A stretch of DNA of 64,000 nucleotides from Theristus sp. LFF4_11 (Eukaryota > Nematoda > Chromadorea > Monhysterida > Xyalidae), in contig JASANC010002862.1 in assembly GCA_030248135.1 (NCBI GenBank), positions 19,630-83,629 on the forward strand, given 5' to 3'. Made by a program: the position numbers and the translations under genes. The notes below the pieces were generated by a model. The model worked only from the letters and a program-made list of their open reading frames with translations. It searched no databases and had not been told where the DNA came from. Position 1 is the first letter of the stretch, and each line of letters opens with the position of its first letter. Below, one piece after another: positions 13,401-24,719 of this stretch.

Positions 13401-14100
13401 GCGATGGAAGTCGCACACGTATCAATTATGCAAATCATGTCGTGAAAGCATGCGTTACCGGAGGGTTGTTTTGAGATGCGAAATTTCTATGACGCTGTGT
13501 GAGATCTGAATTTTTCGTCTCGATTTGACGAGTATTCGAAATTTTTTGTTGTTGTTTTGTAGCACTATATTTCGTGAAATTACCGATTCGATGAAATTGT
13601 ATCGCAATTCTGATTGGCTTACATTCTCGAGATGAAATAAGCCAAAAACAAAAGACACTGACACTGAATTGATAGACACAAATGAAACGGTGTATTTATT
13701 GAAGTGTTGGCCTGTTGCATAGCTCAATCAAGCGCAGAAATGCAAGTCAATATGTTGCTCAGAAGTCAAGCAAACGTTCAATTATGCACATCATTGATGT
13801 TGCAACATGCAATGGCCCCAGTCTGGCCTTTCGCCGTCATGCACAAAACGGCTAGAAATACTGTAATATGTCACAAAATGTCCAACATGCACAATTTATT
13901 TCTGATGACGTCATTGCATATATGCAGAAAACGTCGCCTAACAGCCAACCAACGCGCGCATACTTGGAACAGCTTTGTACTCAAAACCACGACAAAGAAG
14001 CGCATCGTGAAAGTCGTCGAATACTCGCAATTGGCGGGGCACGCATGCACGAAAAACGTTTGCTTATAAAACGCATTGCACATGCGCTTTATTCAAAAAT
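10433..14100. other. AT-rich region without a supported gene
   Basis: This stretch may hold the 5' exon and promoter of unc-79, which I could not identify. Open frames are short, and their composition gives no family match. One GC-richer patch at about 13220-13480 is open in three frames, one of them Cys-rich; it is treated in the findings. Confidence 0.5.
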
Positions 14101-14104
14101 ATGC

Positions 14105-14742
14105 TAGTGCAACGCCGTCTAACGCACACAAATGTTGTCGTACGTGTCGACGACCGCCAGTGGCCGCGGTTGTGCCCGCTCTCGGCGCCCGATCGCCCGT
14201 GGTTCGATAGCGAAGTCGGTCAAGCCGCATCGACAGACGGTGCGCGATCATTTTTTCTTCTATTATTTTTTAAACATTGCAGTTTGAGCTTTGAAAATAT
14301 GGCTTCTTGTTGTTCGTTGATTCAGTTTCACACTCACAGGCGTGCGATGAAGTCTTGCAATTTTCCGTCCAGCTGGATGAATAATATACCGTGTAAATCG
14401 TTATTTATTGTTACATCTAGGTATTATCCAAAACCTCGTTTCAAAATATAGTATTACAAAGGAGATTAGAACACCTTGCGGAGAATGATTGCTTCCGGCG
14501 GCTATAAACAGGCTAGAAAACTGTAAACAAAAACGCTGTGAAACCGTTGAAGTGCGCCGCAAATTCGCGCGCGCACAGCGAGCACAAGCGTCAATTGCAG
14601 AAATTGAAAAATGAGAAAACAACGAAGCAAAGAATTGCATATTTCTCACCACAGCGCGCTCATTATATTTCCGAGAGGGCAGAATTGACTTTATGGCCGT
14701 AGACAACAGGCGTTACACGGCCGAACAAATGCTGGAGCAGGT
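14105..14742 (+). CDS. Candidate two-exon coding fragment, function unknown
   Basis: Two adjacent plus-strand open segments, about 14105-14239 and 14655-14742, have phase-compatible splice sites: a GT donor after 14239, a CACAG acceptor before 14655, and GTGAGT after 14742. The second reads SLYFREGRIDFMAVDNRR, which weakly recalls the start of the anoctamin dimerisation domain; that is not enough to name it. A possible third exon after 14903 would end quickly at a stop. No start codon or signal peptide was located. It may be a degraded or partial gene. Confidence 0.25.
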
Positions 14743-14975
14743 GTGAGTCTGGTGAAATGTTCAGCTTGATCCCCACAACGATGGCTAGAAGAGTGTTCGG
14801 ATTCTTTAACCTCGGGTAAAGGTTAAGAAGCTTTTTTGGTAATTGAGATACTTGTATTTCTGTATAACTCTGGATTGAAATGTATGTTTTTCATTTCTTT
14901 CCTCCCACACTCAGGCCAAACACTGACGCCCATCCCTCATGACAGCCTTCAACAACCAACGACTAAAGGTGCAGT

Positions 14976-15368
14976 TTAATTAAATTCGCCTTTCTCTGCA
15001 ACACGAATGTAACTGTACTGACTCTGCCGCTGTATGTTCAGCGCATATCTTTGGCCATTAGTATCATGTTTCCATGTGGGTTCTTGTCCAATGCACGAAG
15101 CACAGACTTGCGGCAAAATGCTATTTTCATGGCATTTAACAAAAGTACAAAACGTGCGCAGTTGATTTCCGGTGGTGAAATCGCACACAGGATGCGCTGC
15201 ACTGCACTGAAAACACGGGACACACCACGAATGGGTAGCTGCATGTTCTCACTGGTGTGCAACAACGCTAAAAACGTTGTGTTGTCTGCCGCATTTCTGT
15301 TCGCAAATTGAACAACTTTGAGAATCAAATGACAGTTTCTGGCCGGTTGAATCACACATGATGTAACA
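14976..15368 (-). CDS. Candidate secreted Kazal-like protein, 3' exons
   Basis: Two minus-strand segments join in phase. The upstream one (at least 15276-15368) carries Cys spaced C-x3-C-x13-C-x2-C-x3-C; the downstream one (14976-15206) carries C-x6-C-x11-C-x4-C-x9-C-x2-C and ends with a stop. Both contain a VCD/MCD...TG core like the PVCGxDGxTY segment of Kazal protease-inhibitor domains, so two tandem Kazal-like units are plausible. The acceptor at 15207 has a good pyrimidine tract. The 5' exon with a start and signal peptide was not found, and the match to Kazal spacing is loose. Confidence 0.35.
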
Positions 15369-15369
15369 T

Positions 15370-17700
15370 TTCCGAATCAAACAAAACGCGTTTTTGACTT
15401 TTTACTCAAAATACATGCATGTAAAGTACGTAACAGAAATCCTTGAGCACAACGTACAATGTACAGGTGCTGATTTCGGGAATACATGACAAAACCGAAA
15501 AAAAATAGACAGTGGGACGCAATTCAAGTTAGTCGCTGCTACAATGTAACTCGCTATATTTGCAGAACAGAAATAATGAATTTACGCTGCGAGAGGCAAA
15601 ATTACTGGAAAGACATTTCGTCAATAACCCAATCTGTAATGAAACTTGAAAACGGACTTATTGCTTGTTATTTACGTACTCACGTTCAGGGTGAGCCAAA
15701 AAAGGTTCCAACTTCAAAATGCTCTCACTGGCTTGTGCTGAGTCCTAATGTTATGACTTAAGGTTTGGAACAATGTTAGAACATTTCGGGATGTTGATCG
15801 ATGATCTGCATTTTTCACTGCGGGAAACCATGGTGAAAAAATCAGAGTGGCAAATTGTAGGAATGGAAAAAAGAAAAAAAAACAACTTGCAATTGAAACG
15901 ATAAATTCGCATCCGTTCTGAGCAGAACCGCTCACTCACGCTCAAACTTGAAGTGAAACATCAGAGTTCTCAAAGACTGCTCAAATGCAATTATTCGGCG
16001 TTCGGTATTTTCAAGCTACTATGTGCGTATTGATTTTTTCATTTTTATTGTGTTGTGAACACGCCGGTTGTCGCCAACGTTGATCATTTGGTATTTTTTA
16101 CAGCTAAATCAACCGTCTGAGTTTCACAATATTTGTCGATTTTACATGTTTTCCAGACATTTTGCTGTAGCGAGTGATAGAGACGATATACCATGAAAAA
16201 AAATTGGTCAGAAAACTTCCGAAAGTGTTCTACTAGTGTTTCAATTTTCAGCTCGAAATGTTTCAGCACAAATCAGTGAGAGCATTTTGAAATTGGAACC
16301 TTTTTTGCTCACCCTGTACTTTCAACCTGTAGTTGCTCCTCTGCTCAAATGAAAACAGTTTTTTTAGAAAAAAAATCTTCATGTTTTGTTCGGTGAAAAC
16401 ATCTTCTTGTAAGCTCGAAAGACAAATCTTCAATTCGTTTGCACAACATATGAAACGATTGAAATGACGGGAAGAAAAAGGGCACACTAGTTTCGTCTTT
16501 GGACAAGCATACAAAACAGTTGTTGTGTTCGCAAAAGTTTTCGGCAGTTTTCGCATGTTTTGGCTTTTACTATGCAAACAACAGGAAAAGCAGAAAAGTT
16601 CTGTGTAACGAACTTGCGAAATAATGCAAGTAAAAAGTAAAAAAATGGCAACTTTTCGCTGATCCGCAACAATGTGATTACTGCCATAAAGCCTGATAAA
16701 TCTGATTATTCTTGTTACACGCAATGTTCGTACAGTCTAACTCTATAACATATCCAACTAGCTGATTGGTTGGTGAACACGTGATGCATGGTGTATTCTG
16801 TGCCTGTAAGTTGCATAAATAACGCGTAAAAGTTTCAAAACAACAGGAATATGTGCATACTTTACATTATCTTTGTAGGTATAATGCCTTAACTTTTCAG
16901 CTTTTAAGTTTTGATTTATTCATGTGGTGTCAGCAAAAAAAAAATGATGCATTCATCCATGCAATGTTTCTTTGGCGAAAAAACCTGTCTGCAAGGCGAA
17001 CACTGGCGGCATGGCGCAAATCCTCTGGCCTGCACACAACCGTGATCATGATCATGAATTCAAACGATTCCAGTCTTTTCTTTTACAGGATTGATATCAG
17101 AAAATGCCAATTTGGATTATGAACGTGTGTTTTTTTATTCAGATTGAAACATAAGCAAAGGAAGCAATACACATGCTGTAAAATTCAGGATGTGAAGTAA
17201 ACTGCTGCATTATAGACAAAAATAAAGAAATTTTTTGAAGCGAATCAATCCTCTTTGCATTGTTGTCCACAAAGTGATCAGCAAGGCAGAACTACTGGGG
17301 CGAGGCTTGTCCATTGCACCGCGGGCAGATTCACTTCTACCGCATCGCTGCTCCGAGTTGGGGAACGCGGATGACGTCATTTTTGAGTGACGGGGCTGCG
17401 TCCGCGCGGCCCTGGATTTACTGCGTCATCGCTATCGGACAGTTTTGTTTGTTTTCGTTTTTTTTAACCGTATGTTATGGATCGCATACAACGAACGTAA
17501 ACAAGCCGGTTTTTTGGTGAAATATCAGTTCTGTTTTTTATTTGTAGCTGGTACAATCCTTATCGGAACTCCTATTTTTGCGCAGTTTGAGAAAACTTGC
17601 AGCCACTTTATAGTTCACCTGGCAAGCGTGACAATCATCCACGCACGCGCCCACGAAAATAAAGTTTTTACAGCAAAAAATGGTGAAGTTTTATGAATGT
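15370..17700. other. Intergenic, no supported gene
   Basis: AT-rich sequence. At 16739-16775 there is a half copy of the CCAAT palindromic element (CATATCCAACTAGCTGATTGG). A GC-rich patch at 17314-17440 includes one TGACGTCA but shows no recognisable coding exon. Confidence 0.5.
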
Positions 17701-17802
17701 TGTGATGATAACGGTTCGATTTGATGATATAAATGCCGTGAAACTTAACAAAATCATTCATTCTTTCAACGAGCACCGACACATTTTTAGAACACCTTGA
17801 AA

Positions 17803-18169
17803 ATGCAGTTGCGCGTTTGTGCAGTGCTCTGTGCATTGTGTCTTGTCACCACAGCGGTTGCCACCGAAAAACAAGCCGCTTCGCTGACGAACGTTCTGAA
17901 GCCGCCCAATAAAGTGGCAGGTAAATTGAAAACCAAATGCCTCTGTTTTACGTTTTTTCACATTGGGCGTCGCTGCTTTCTAATTCCGCCTGCATTGTGC
18001 GAAGAGCGGTCTGATTTTGAGCGATTTGCTTTCAGGAAATCACATAAAATCGTGCGACTGGTTCAGATGCAGTGACTGCTGCCGGGCAAACGGGTGCACT
18101 TTTGGACGATGTATGGGCAGCAGCTGTTTTTGTGAGGGCTTACACTGCAACAGTCCTTTTGCGTGTTGA
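17803..18169 (+). CDS. Small secreted ten-cysteine peptide, CS-alpha-beta-like
   Basis: Two exons, 17803-17920 and 18036-18169, joined in phase 1 across a 115-bp intron, encode 83 residues. Residues 1 to about 20 are a hydrophobic signal peptide ending in an Ala-rich cleavage region. Exon 2 holds ten Cys spaced C-x4-C-x2-C-C-x4-C-x4-C-x4-C-x-C-x4-C-x5-C. Six of them satisfy the CS-alpha-beta rule (C...C-x3-C...G-x-C...C-x-C) seen in arthropod, mollusc and nematode defensins and in scorpion potassium-channel toxins; the other four would form two extra bridges. A TATA-like GATATAAAT lies near 17727, TTTTTAG 12 bases before the ATG could be a trans-splice acceptor, and AATAAA occurs near 18300. 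Host-defence peptide is the favoured role; a toxin-like or structural role is possible. Family assignment is inference. Confidence 0.7.
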
Positions 18170-21060
18170 TTGAAACATCCTTTTGAAACCATTTCTGGTC
18201 TCTTTTCACAATTTTGTTTTATTCGAGAATCTTGTGACATTGATAAACATGTGATTCAAGCACTCATCACATCAGGTGATTTCCGAAATGAACAGTTTAA
18301 ATAAATTTTTTATTTAAATGCCAAAATAAATGCTTTTTTTAAATTTTTTGTTACAGTTTTTTCTATGCAATAAAGTTTTGATCAGTTTTAAAAATCCAAA
18401 AGAATAGGCGAGCGTGGGGTTGGAATTTCCAGCTTGGGGAAAAACACGATTATTAAAAATTATACTGTATAGGTATTTAATGCACGTTTTGGAGGAGAAA
18501 TGACACGATATTTTTGTAATTTGCGTCAGAGTGCAGAAAATCTTGCGGCACATAAAATGAATTTTTGGAACAAGTTTTTTTTTGGATTGTTTCAATGCAA
18601 GAGTACGAATCAAAAATGCAGAAGCAACTTCTTCAACATTATCCCGTTAAACATTCAAAAACATTTCAAAAACTCCTCAAAAGTGCGGAAATATAAAGAA
18701 ATGTTATCAGTACATCATGCGCTTGTTAAAAACCACAAATCAAAGCAAAACTGTCAACGAAAAACAGCGATAAAATACAAACAACAAACTTACAGGTTGC
18801 AACTCGGGTTGCCATTGTTGTGGTTGTGGTGTTGACCGCAAGAATACGCCAATCGGCCGGTCATTAAGTCAACTGACCAGCGAAAATCACGATGGCATCG
18901 GCAATCCAGCTTGCAGCCCACTTCTGCTTTGTTGCAGTTTCGCTTATGTTTTCCGTAAATTTTGCGGCAGAAAATCGCAATATGAACACGTTGTGCTGGC
19001 GTTTAACATGTACGCAACTCACCTGAAAACGAATAAAAAATTTATGTTGATTGTGGGTCCAGCTGAAAGCAACCATTCATGGAACCCACTTAGCGTCATC
19101 ACAACAAAACTTAGATTGGGAATTTGAAACGAATAAAAACTGACTGCATGCATACGTAGTTTTGGAAGTCAACTTTTATTCTAGACACCCAGCAATTTTC
19201 AGAGTGATTTTCTATATTACGTCTGCGTTCTTCAGGGTTTGAAGTCTTATGAAAGTTGCTTCCACACCCAAATTGCTCCCAACCACAATTTACAGAAAAG
19301 ATCCTTTCTAAACACCATCAGTTCATCACGACGCCCTCTATGACAGAAAAAGTTCTTCTCGAAACCTTCAAACATTCATAATAATATACAAACGTCGCGC
19401 GTGCTGTGTATGTTTTGGAACACCGCAAGGCGCGCGCAACAGAAACAAACGAGCAAAAGCGATAAGAAAATAAAAAAAAGCCCGCCGTCTTATGGCGCAA
19501 TTCCAAGTCAAAGTCAGTGTCGCGAGTTTTTTTTTCAGATCCAACATGAATAGAAGTTGACGTATAAGCAAAATTACTGAGCTTGTGGGAGCACAAACGG
19601 TTTGCATTTAGATCTGAACACAATTTTTCACCTGGCGCATTCCTTGACAAAAAAGCTCATCACAAACTAAAACCTCAAAGTGCGATTTCGTCATTAGTTT
19701 TTGCATTTTTAATATAATTCGTTCAAGCACTCTTTTTTATAGCTTCTATGAAAGATCGTGTTGAGAGACACGACGGTATAGTTATAGTAACCACACACTT
19801 ACGTGGTCTTAAGTTGTTGTGTCCCGCTTTTCAGTCAGAAGAAAAGAAAATCAGTGCACATTTCAAAGCAGATACGCTGAGGAACCGCACACAGGCAACA
19901 AAACACATGCATGCACACTGTCTCTGTATATCAGAGTTTTTGAAATCTTATACATACAGAGGCTACACTGGACTGAAACCAATGCCGCTGAGACAACGAA
20001 AGCACGCGGCTTGTTACATGTAGTGCACGTATGTGTACATACATGTCGGTTGGACTGACTTTCTAATATTATTCGCTTCCTTTTGCAATGCGCAGCTTGC
20101 ACATGAGAGAAAGCAATGGCCGTATTTGTGTGATAGACGTTTCGCTGGTTCGGCTTTTATGTGAAATTGTGTTCGCAGATTTCGTGGCGATGCACAAGCA
20201 CACACATGTACAGACATGAGTTTCAAATAAACGTTGTTTTAGCGCATTTGAAGTTCGCATGCGACACAGGTTTATTTGTTTCTGTTTAATGGGTCTAAAA
20301 ACATAAATATATCGGAAAAACGGTGACTGAAAATACAATGCATGGTTTTTAAGGTGTAAAAACTTTATGGTGATCGGGAAGTGTCATGATTTTGGAAATT
20401 TTGAAACAACCCAACTCAACTATAGCACTTGAATCGACAGACGCATAGCGGTCATTCAACAATAACGTCGTCAAAATCTCGAATGTTTGACAGCAGTAAT
20501 TTCAAAACCTTACAAGGTAGTGAAAAAAAGTCTTTGGAACACTTACAACAAGGCATTCGTAAAAAACGCGATAAAAATGCGAAATCGTTTTCACTTTACT
20601 TACTTTCTACGCTGCAAATAGCAGTCAGTCAGTGAAATATGCTTGCGTGGCGCTCAACAATAATGTTTTCCTACAGCACATTGGTTGCTTATGTGGGCTT
20701 GAAAAGTCTGGATAGCATCTCTCTCAAAGTCTGGCTATAATCCCTCAGCTATAATGGTTCTTCTCGCGATTGTGGAATTGTTCCAACTCCGATGTGCGCG
20801 AAAATTTGAACGCTACAATGTGTGCATCAAACAAACAAAAGTGAACGGCTATAATGGTAGTACTCGAATTTAACAAAGTCTGGCGATTTTATGCACCTGC
20901 GTGCGGTGGCCTACATTTGTCGTTATTCGTTCGCCAATTTGGCATGCATTTATTTCTTTCTGAAGTCAATTGACCTGAAGACAACCTTACACTTTGTGGT
21001 ATGAATGTTTGAAAACAGTCGAAAACAAACGCACGGACGCACACACAGATTCAGTGTTTC
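18170..21060. other. Intergenic, AT-rich, one weak Cys-rich exon
   Basis: No gene is supported. A minus-strand open segment at 18794-18995 has seven Cys and plausible splice sites on both sides (see findings). The rest has short A/T-rich frames without family resemblance. Confidence 0.45.
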
Positions 21061-21076
21061 ACAGTGCAAACAGCGT

Positions 21077-21385
<309 letters not shown>

Positions 21386-22058
21386 CAGTGCGTTTGTGCG
21401 TGACGGCGGATCAAACGTGCGTGTTGCTGCGCACACAGCGACCGTACGGAGCGAGCACGTTTTACGACGATGAAAGCGGAGTTAGCTTTGCAGCGCCGTG
21501 CCGTGCAAACGCGCCTTCTGTGGGTGTCATAAGTGTGACTTGGCACTGACTGCACACGCAGAGCACGCGAGCCCAGCGAGACGAATGACAAACACTGTAA
21601 CATGTAGCTCGTTCGCGCCTATGGCGTTATTGCGGTTCTGCGGTTCTGGCACGCATACGCTGGGGCACGCCATGCAAAACGCAATCAGACAACATTGCAC
21701 CCGGGCACACGACTATTTTCACTTTCGTTTGCCGTTGGCAAGCGTCTTTATGCCCTGCGCCCTCTCAGCTGCCCTCCATATCACGTCGGTGATATTATTT
21801 ATTTTCAATGTTTTATGCCTTATCGGAAAAGCGGAAACGACTGGTTGAAATTGCGTCTGTATCTTCCTGTGTCCAGGCGTTCATGCTGCATGTTTTCTTC
21901 TGTCTTTCCGAATCAACAGGCGAGATTCCTGAAGATTTTGCTGTTTGGTCGGCCGCAGAAAGTTTTTTTAAAGTATCGAAAATAAATCAACACGTGGGCA
22001 CGGAAATGTACATATGGCACTACAGGAAAATTCAGGGCACGCTCAGAAAAAAATTCAA

Positions 22059-22168
22059 AACTTGGTATTGGTTCCAAAATTGATCCATACCAAACTTGGT
22101 ATTGGTTCCAAACTTGATCCATACCAAACTTGGTGTTGGTTCCAAACTTGATCCATACCAAACTTGGT
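22059..22168. repeat. Three tandem repeats of about 37 bp
   Basis: The unit TTGGTTCCAAACTTGATCCA plus TACCAAACTTGG is repeated three times with one or two differences. It is non-coding and intergenic. Confidence 0.85.
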
Positions 22169-22257
22169 ACCAGCTACGCAATCATCGTTTGCTTTTATAT
22201 TGTTCGTAAATCAGTCTGGCAAAAGTAAAATCGTTAACGCTCGGTCAGCGGTCTTTA

Positions 22258-22429
22258 CATTCACGGCAAACCAGACTTTCCGTTTAGCCGATTTCTTTCC
22301 GTAAACAAATGGTGAATGTCGAATTAGTCACACCAAACTGACATTTTAGCGCCTGTGCTTTGACAAACGGGCGTTTTTAAAACAAATGACGTCATTTTGG
22401 TCCGGACACGTTTGAATAAATCCACAATA
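22258..22429 (+). mobile_element. MITE family A, copy 2 (5'-truncated)
   Basis: Matches the family from the TCACGGCAAACCAGACTTTC segment to the TTGAATAAATCCACAATA end. The left inverted repeat is missing, so the copy is immobile. Confidence 0.85.
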
Positions 22430-22947
22430 GATTAACGCACTTGAACTGAACACTCAAGTATCAAAAACATCCAACTAAGTTGCCAATCACATGATCTCAT
22501 ATAGTAAATCACCGTGTTTACCATCAAGTTTCGTCAATTTTGCATCGTTGCTTGTGACGTAATGCAAACGACAAGTGCTGTTCTGCTCCATCCAACTGGC
22601 CGCCAGGCAAGCGAAGCGATCTGCCGTTGCATGGTACAAGATAGATTGACGTCATCTGACCCTGCTAGACATACGGTGTGCAACAAAATAGAGCGTCACT
22701 AAAACAACCTTTGACCAACTGACACGCACGGGCAATCTGGTCAATAAAGCATAGTCGAGTCTTACAGTCGAACATGCCAATTATCGTGTTGCTTTTTTGG
22801 GCAACATTTTTTCTGTTCTGACTGTTCAATTTGAATTTCAAAAAATTGTGGACGCAAAACAGCCAGCTTTCGTTTGCACGTGTTTGGTATGTTTTTGCAC
22901 GGCGTAATTTTACGTTTTCTGCAGTAAAATAAAAAGAACAAACTGAC

Positions 22948-24705
22948 CAGTACAGCGTTCAGTGCAAGCCATTCGGTTATTGAGAATGAACTCGTGAAGG
23001 ACGGCACCCACGCCGACGTACGGATGGGTCGCTTTGTAGTGGCTCGTGGGGGCTCCTTGACGAAGAAAACATTCGACTATTGAAGGTTATTGCAAACATT
23101 GGAGAAAACAACACGCAACGCTTCACGCCACGAGCCCCGCTGCGATTCCTATAACTATTCACAAACGTGTGTAACAAACAAGCAGCCAAAGTGTCGTGCA
23201 TGTTCTCTGAGTCGTCACGTGTTGTTTTTTTTTCGTTGATCCTATGAAACACAGAAAATCATGAAAAATCAAAATTGAAAAACAATTTTTTGTTTCGCTC
23301 AGTTTGCAGAAAAATCCCACGTTTACTTTTCTGACACATGTGCACCCGCGCGCTGAGCGAGCCATCATCGCCAAATTCGCCCCAGCAGTTGCCGAGACCC
23401 TCGTGTTGGTTCGTGTGATATCCGTCGTTGCTCATGAAACTGTAAATTCAAAACCGAATTAAGTGAAAAACCTAGCAAAACAACAAAACGAAACTGCTGA
23501 CTGACTAGAATAGACTCAAGTTTTGCGGCAATTTGCCCCTCCTGACCATCGAGCTACCGACCAACGACAAGGCTGCAAGTGACAGGACCGCAAACGACCG
23601 GACCGCTACCACCGGACCGCAAACGACCGGGTAGCGAACGACCAAGCGGCAAACGACCAACCAACAACCAATTGGGCATCTAACGATTAGTCGTCTAACG
23701 ACGGGCCGCAAACGGTCGGGCTTCAAACGACTAAGCCGCAAAGAACCGACGGCTAACGACTGGACTGGGAAACAAACAACCAGGCGTCTAACGATCGTGC
23801 TAATAATGTCAGGCCTCAAACAGCCGGTCCACTATTGGACGGGTCGCACAGGACCAGCCTCTATAATCGGTCGGCCAAAACAACATACCGCTGAATGAAC
23901 TCCGCCTTGCTGATTGGTATCATGTCACCGTCCGGTGTCTCCCACTGCCAGTTGCCAAACGGTTCGTCGCTGAAGTCGCGTTGTAGCATGCGAATGCGCG
24001 TCCAACCGCAGCCTGGTCGCGACTGGAAAAACAGCGAAAGTTCTAGTCGGGTTGCACGTTGCACTGTTTGTGACTGCGTGCAACATTGCTGTGTTATGAA
24101 CAAAGTGCACGATGTTCTTAGGAGCGACGCAAGTTCAATTCTGTGAACAAGAATGTGGAAGGTGGAGAAGCCAGTATGGCCGAATAAATAAGACAGTCCA
24201 TCAAGGCAGGATCAGTCGCAGACTAGTAGTCGTCTTTTTCAAAAATGCCAACATAATTCCCAATCATGTGTGCAAGGGAGAAAGATTGAACAGAATAGCA
24301 CCGAAGAATTCAATAGTTTAAAAAAACGCGTCAAATTTGGCTTCTGAGCGCTTTTTCTTTCAATCAAATTTCGCGCGCTCCTTGCACCCTGAAAAAAGCA
24401 GCCATGTTTACTCGGCCATTCCATACCCAAACGCTCAGCAGCTCCGTTTGCATGAGTTCTTTGTCGGGCAGCACAGCCATCGCTGCACCGGGCCACGCCG
24501 CCGCACAGACGTCGTCCGAGTATAGACCAGTGGCCGAGTCGGGCACAAAGAAGCAGCTGCCCCGCGCGAATTTGTAGTGAGTCGCAACCGCCGGTACGTT
24601 GTTGTCCGTGCAGTAGTCCGCGGTGGTCGGCAAGAACACTTTGAAAATTAGTAGGGCCGCGATTTCAATTTCAAAGATGCGAAACGAGCATGTCGTCAGT
24701 GTCAT
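22948..24705 (-). CDS. C-type lectin-domain protein, secreted or membrane-anchored
   Basis: Four minus-strand exons with consistent phases: 24412-24705 (start ATG at 24705), 23889-24022, 23327-23439 and 22948-23076. Residues 1-29 form a signal peptide. The first exon has a CTLD front half (SCFFVPDSATGLYSDDVC, then a short Ala-rich segment and VWVWNG); the second has GNWQWETPDGD, like the WxWxDG motif; the third has the C-terminal pattern NCWGEFGDDGSLSARVHMC. No EPN or QPD plus WND sugar-binding set is clear, so carbohydrate binding is uncertain. The 3' end is ambiguous: the in-phase fourth exon splices on at GTCAGT (22947), while another frame of the same DNA encodes a transmembrane-like segment (WLALNAVLVSLFFLFYC then RKRK) ending at 22762. 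Nematode CTLD proteins often act in immunity; that role is inference. Confidence 0.65.
23535..23830. repeat. Degenerate minisatellite, unit about CAAACGACCGG
   Basis: Dozens of imperfect 10-14 bp units (CAAACGACC, CTAACGA, GGACCGCAAACG) fill the intron between the second and third exons of the lectin gene. It is open in one frame only because of its periodic composition. Confidence 0.8.
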
Positions 24706-24719
24706 GGTTGTTCATGTTG

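Noticed and set aside
23505..23819. A minus-strand Arg/Val-rich protein
   Set aside because: It is the translation of a degenerate minisatellite within the lectin intron.
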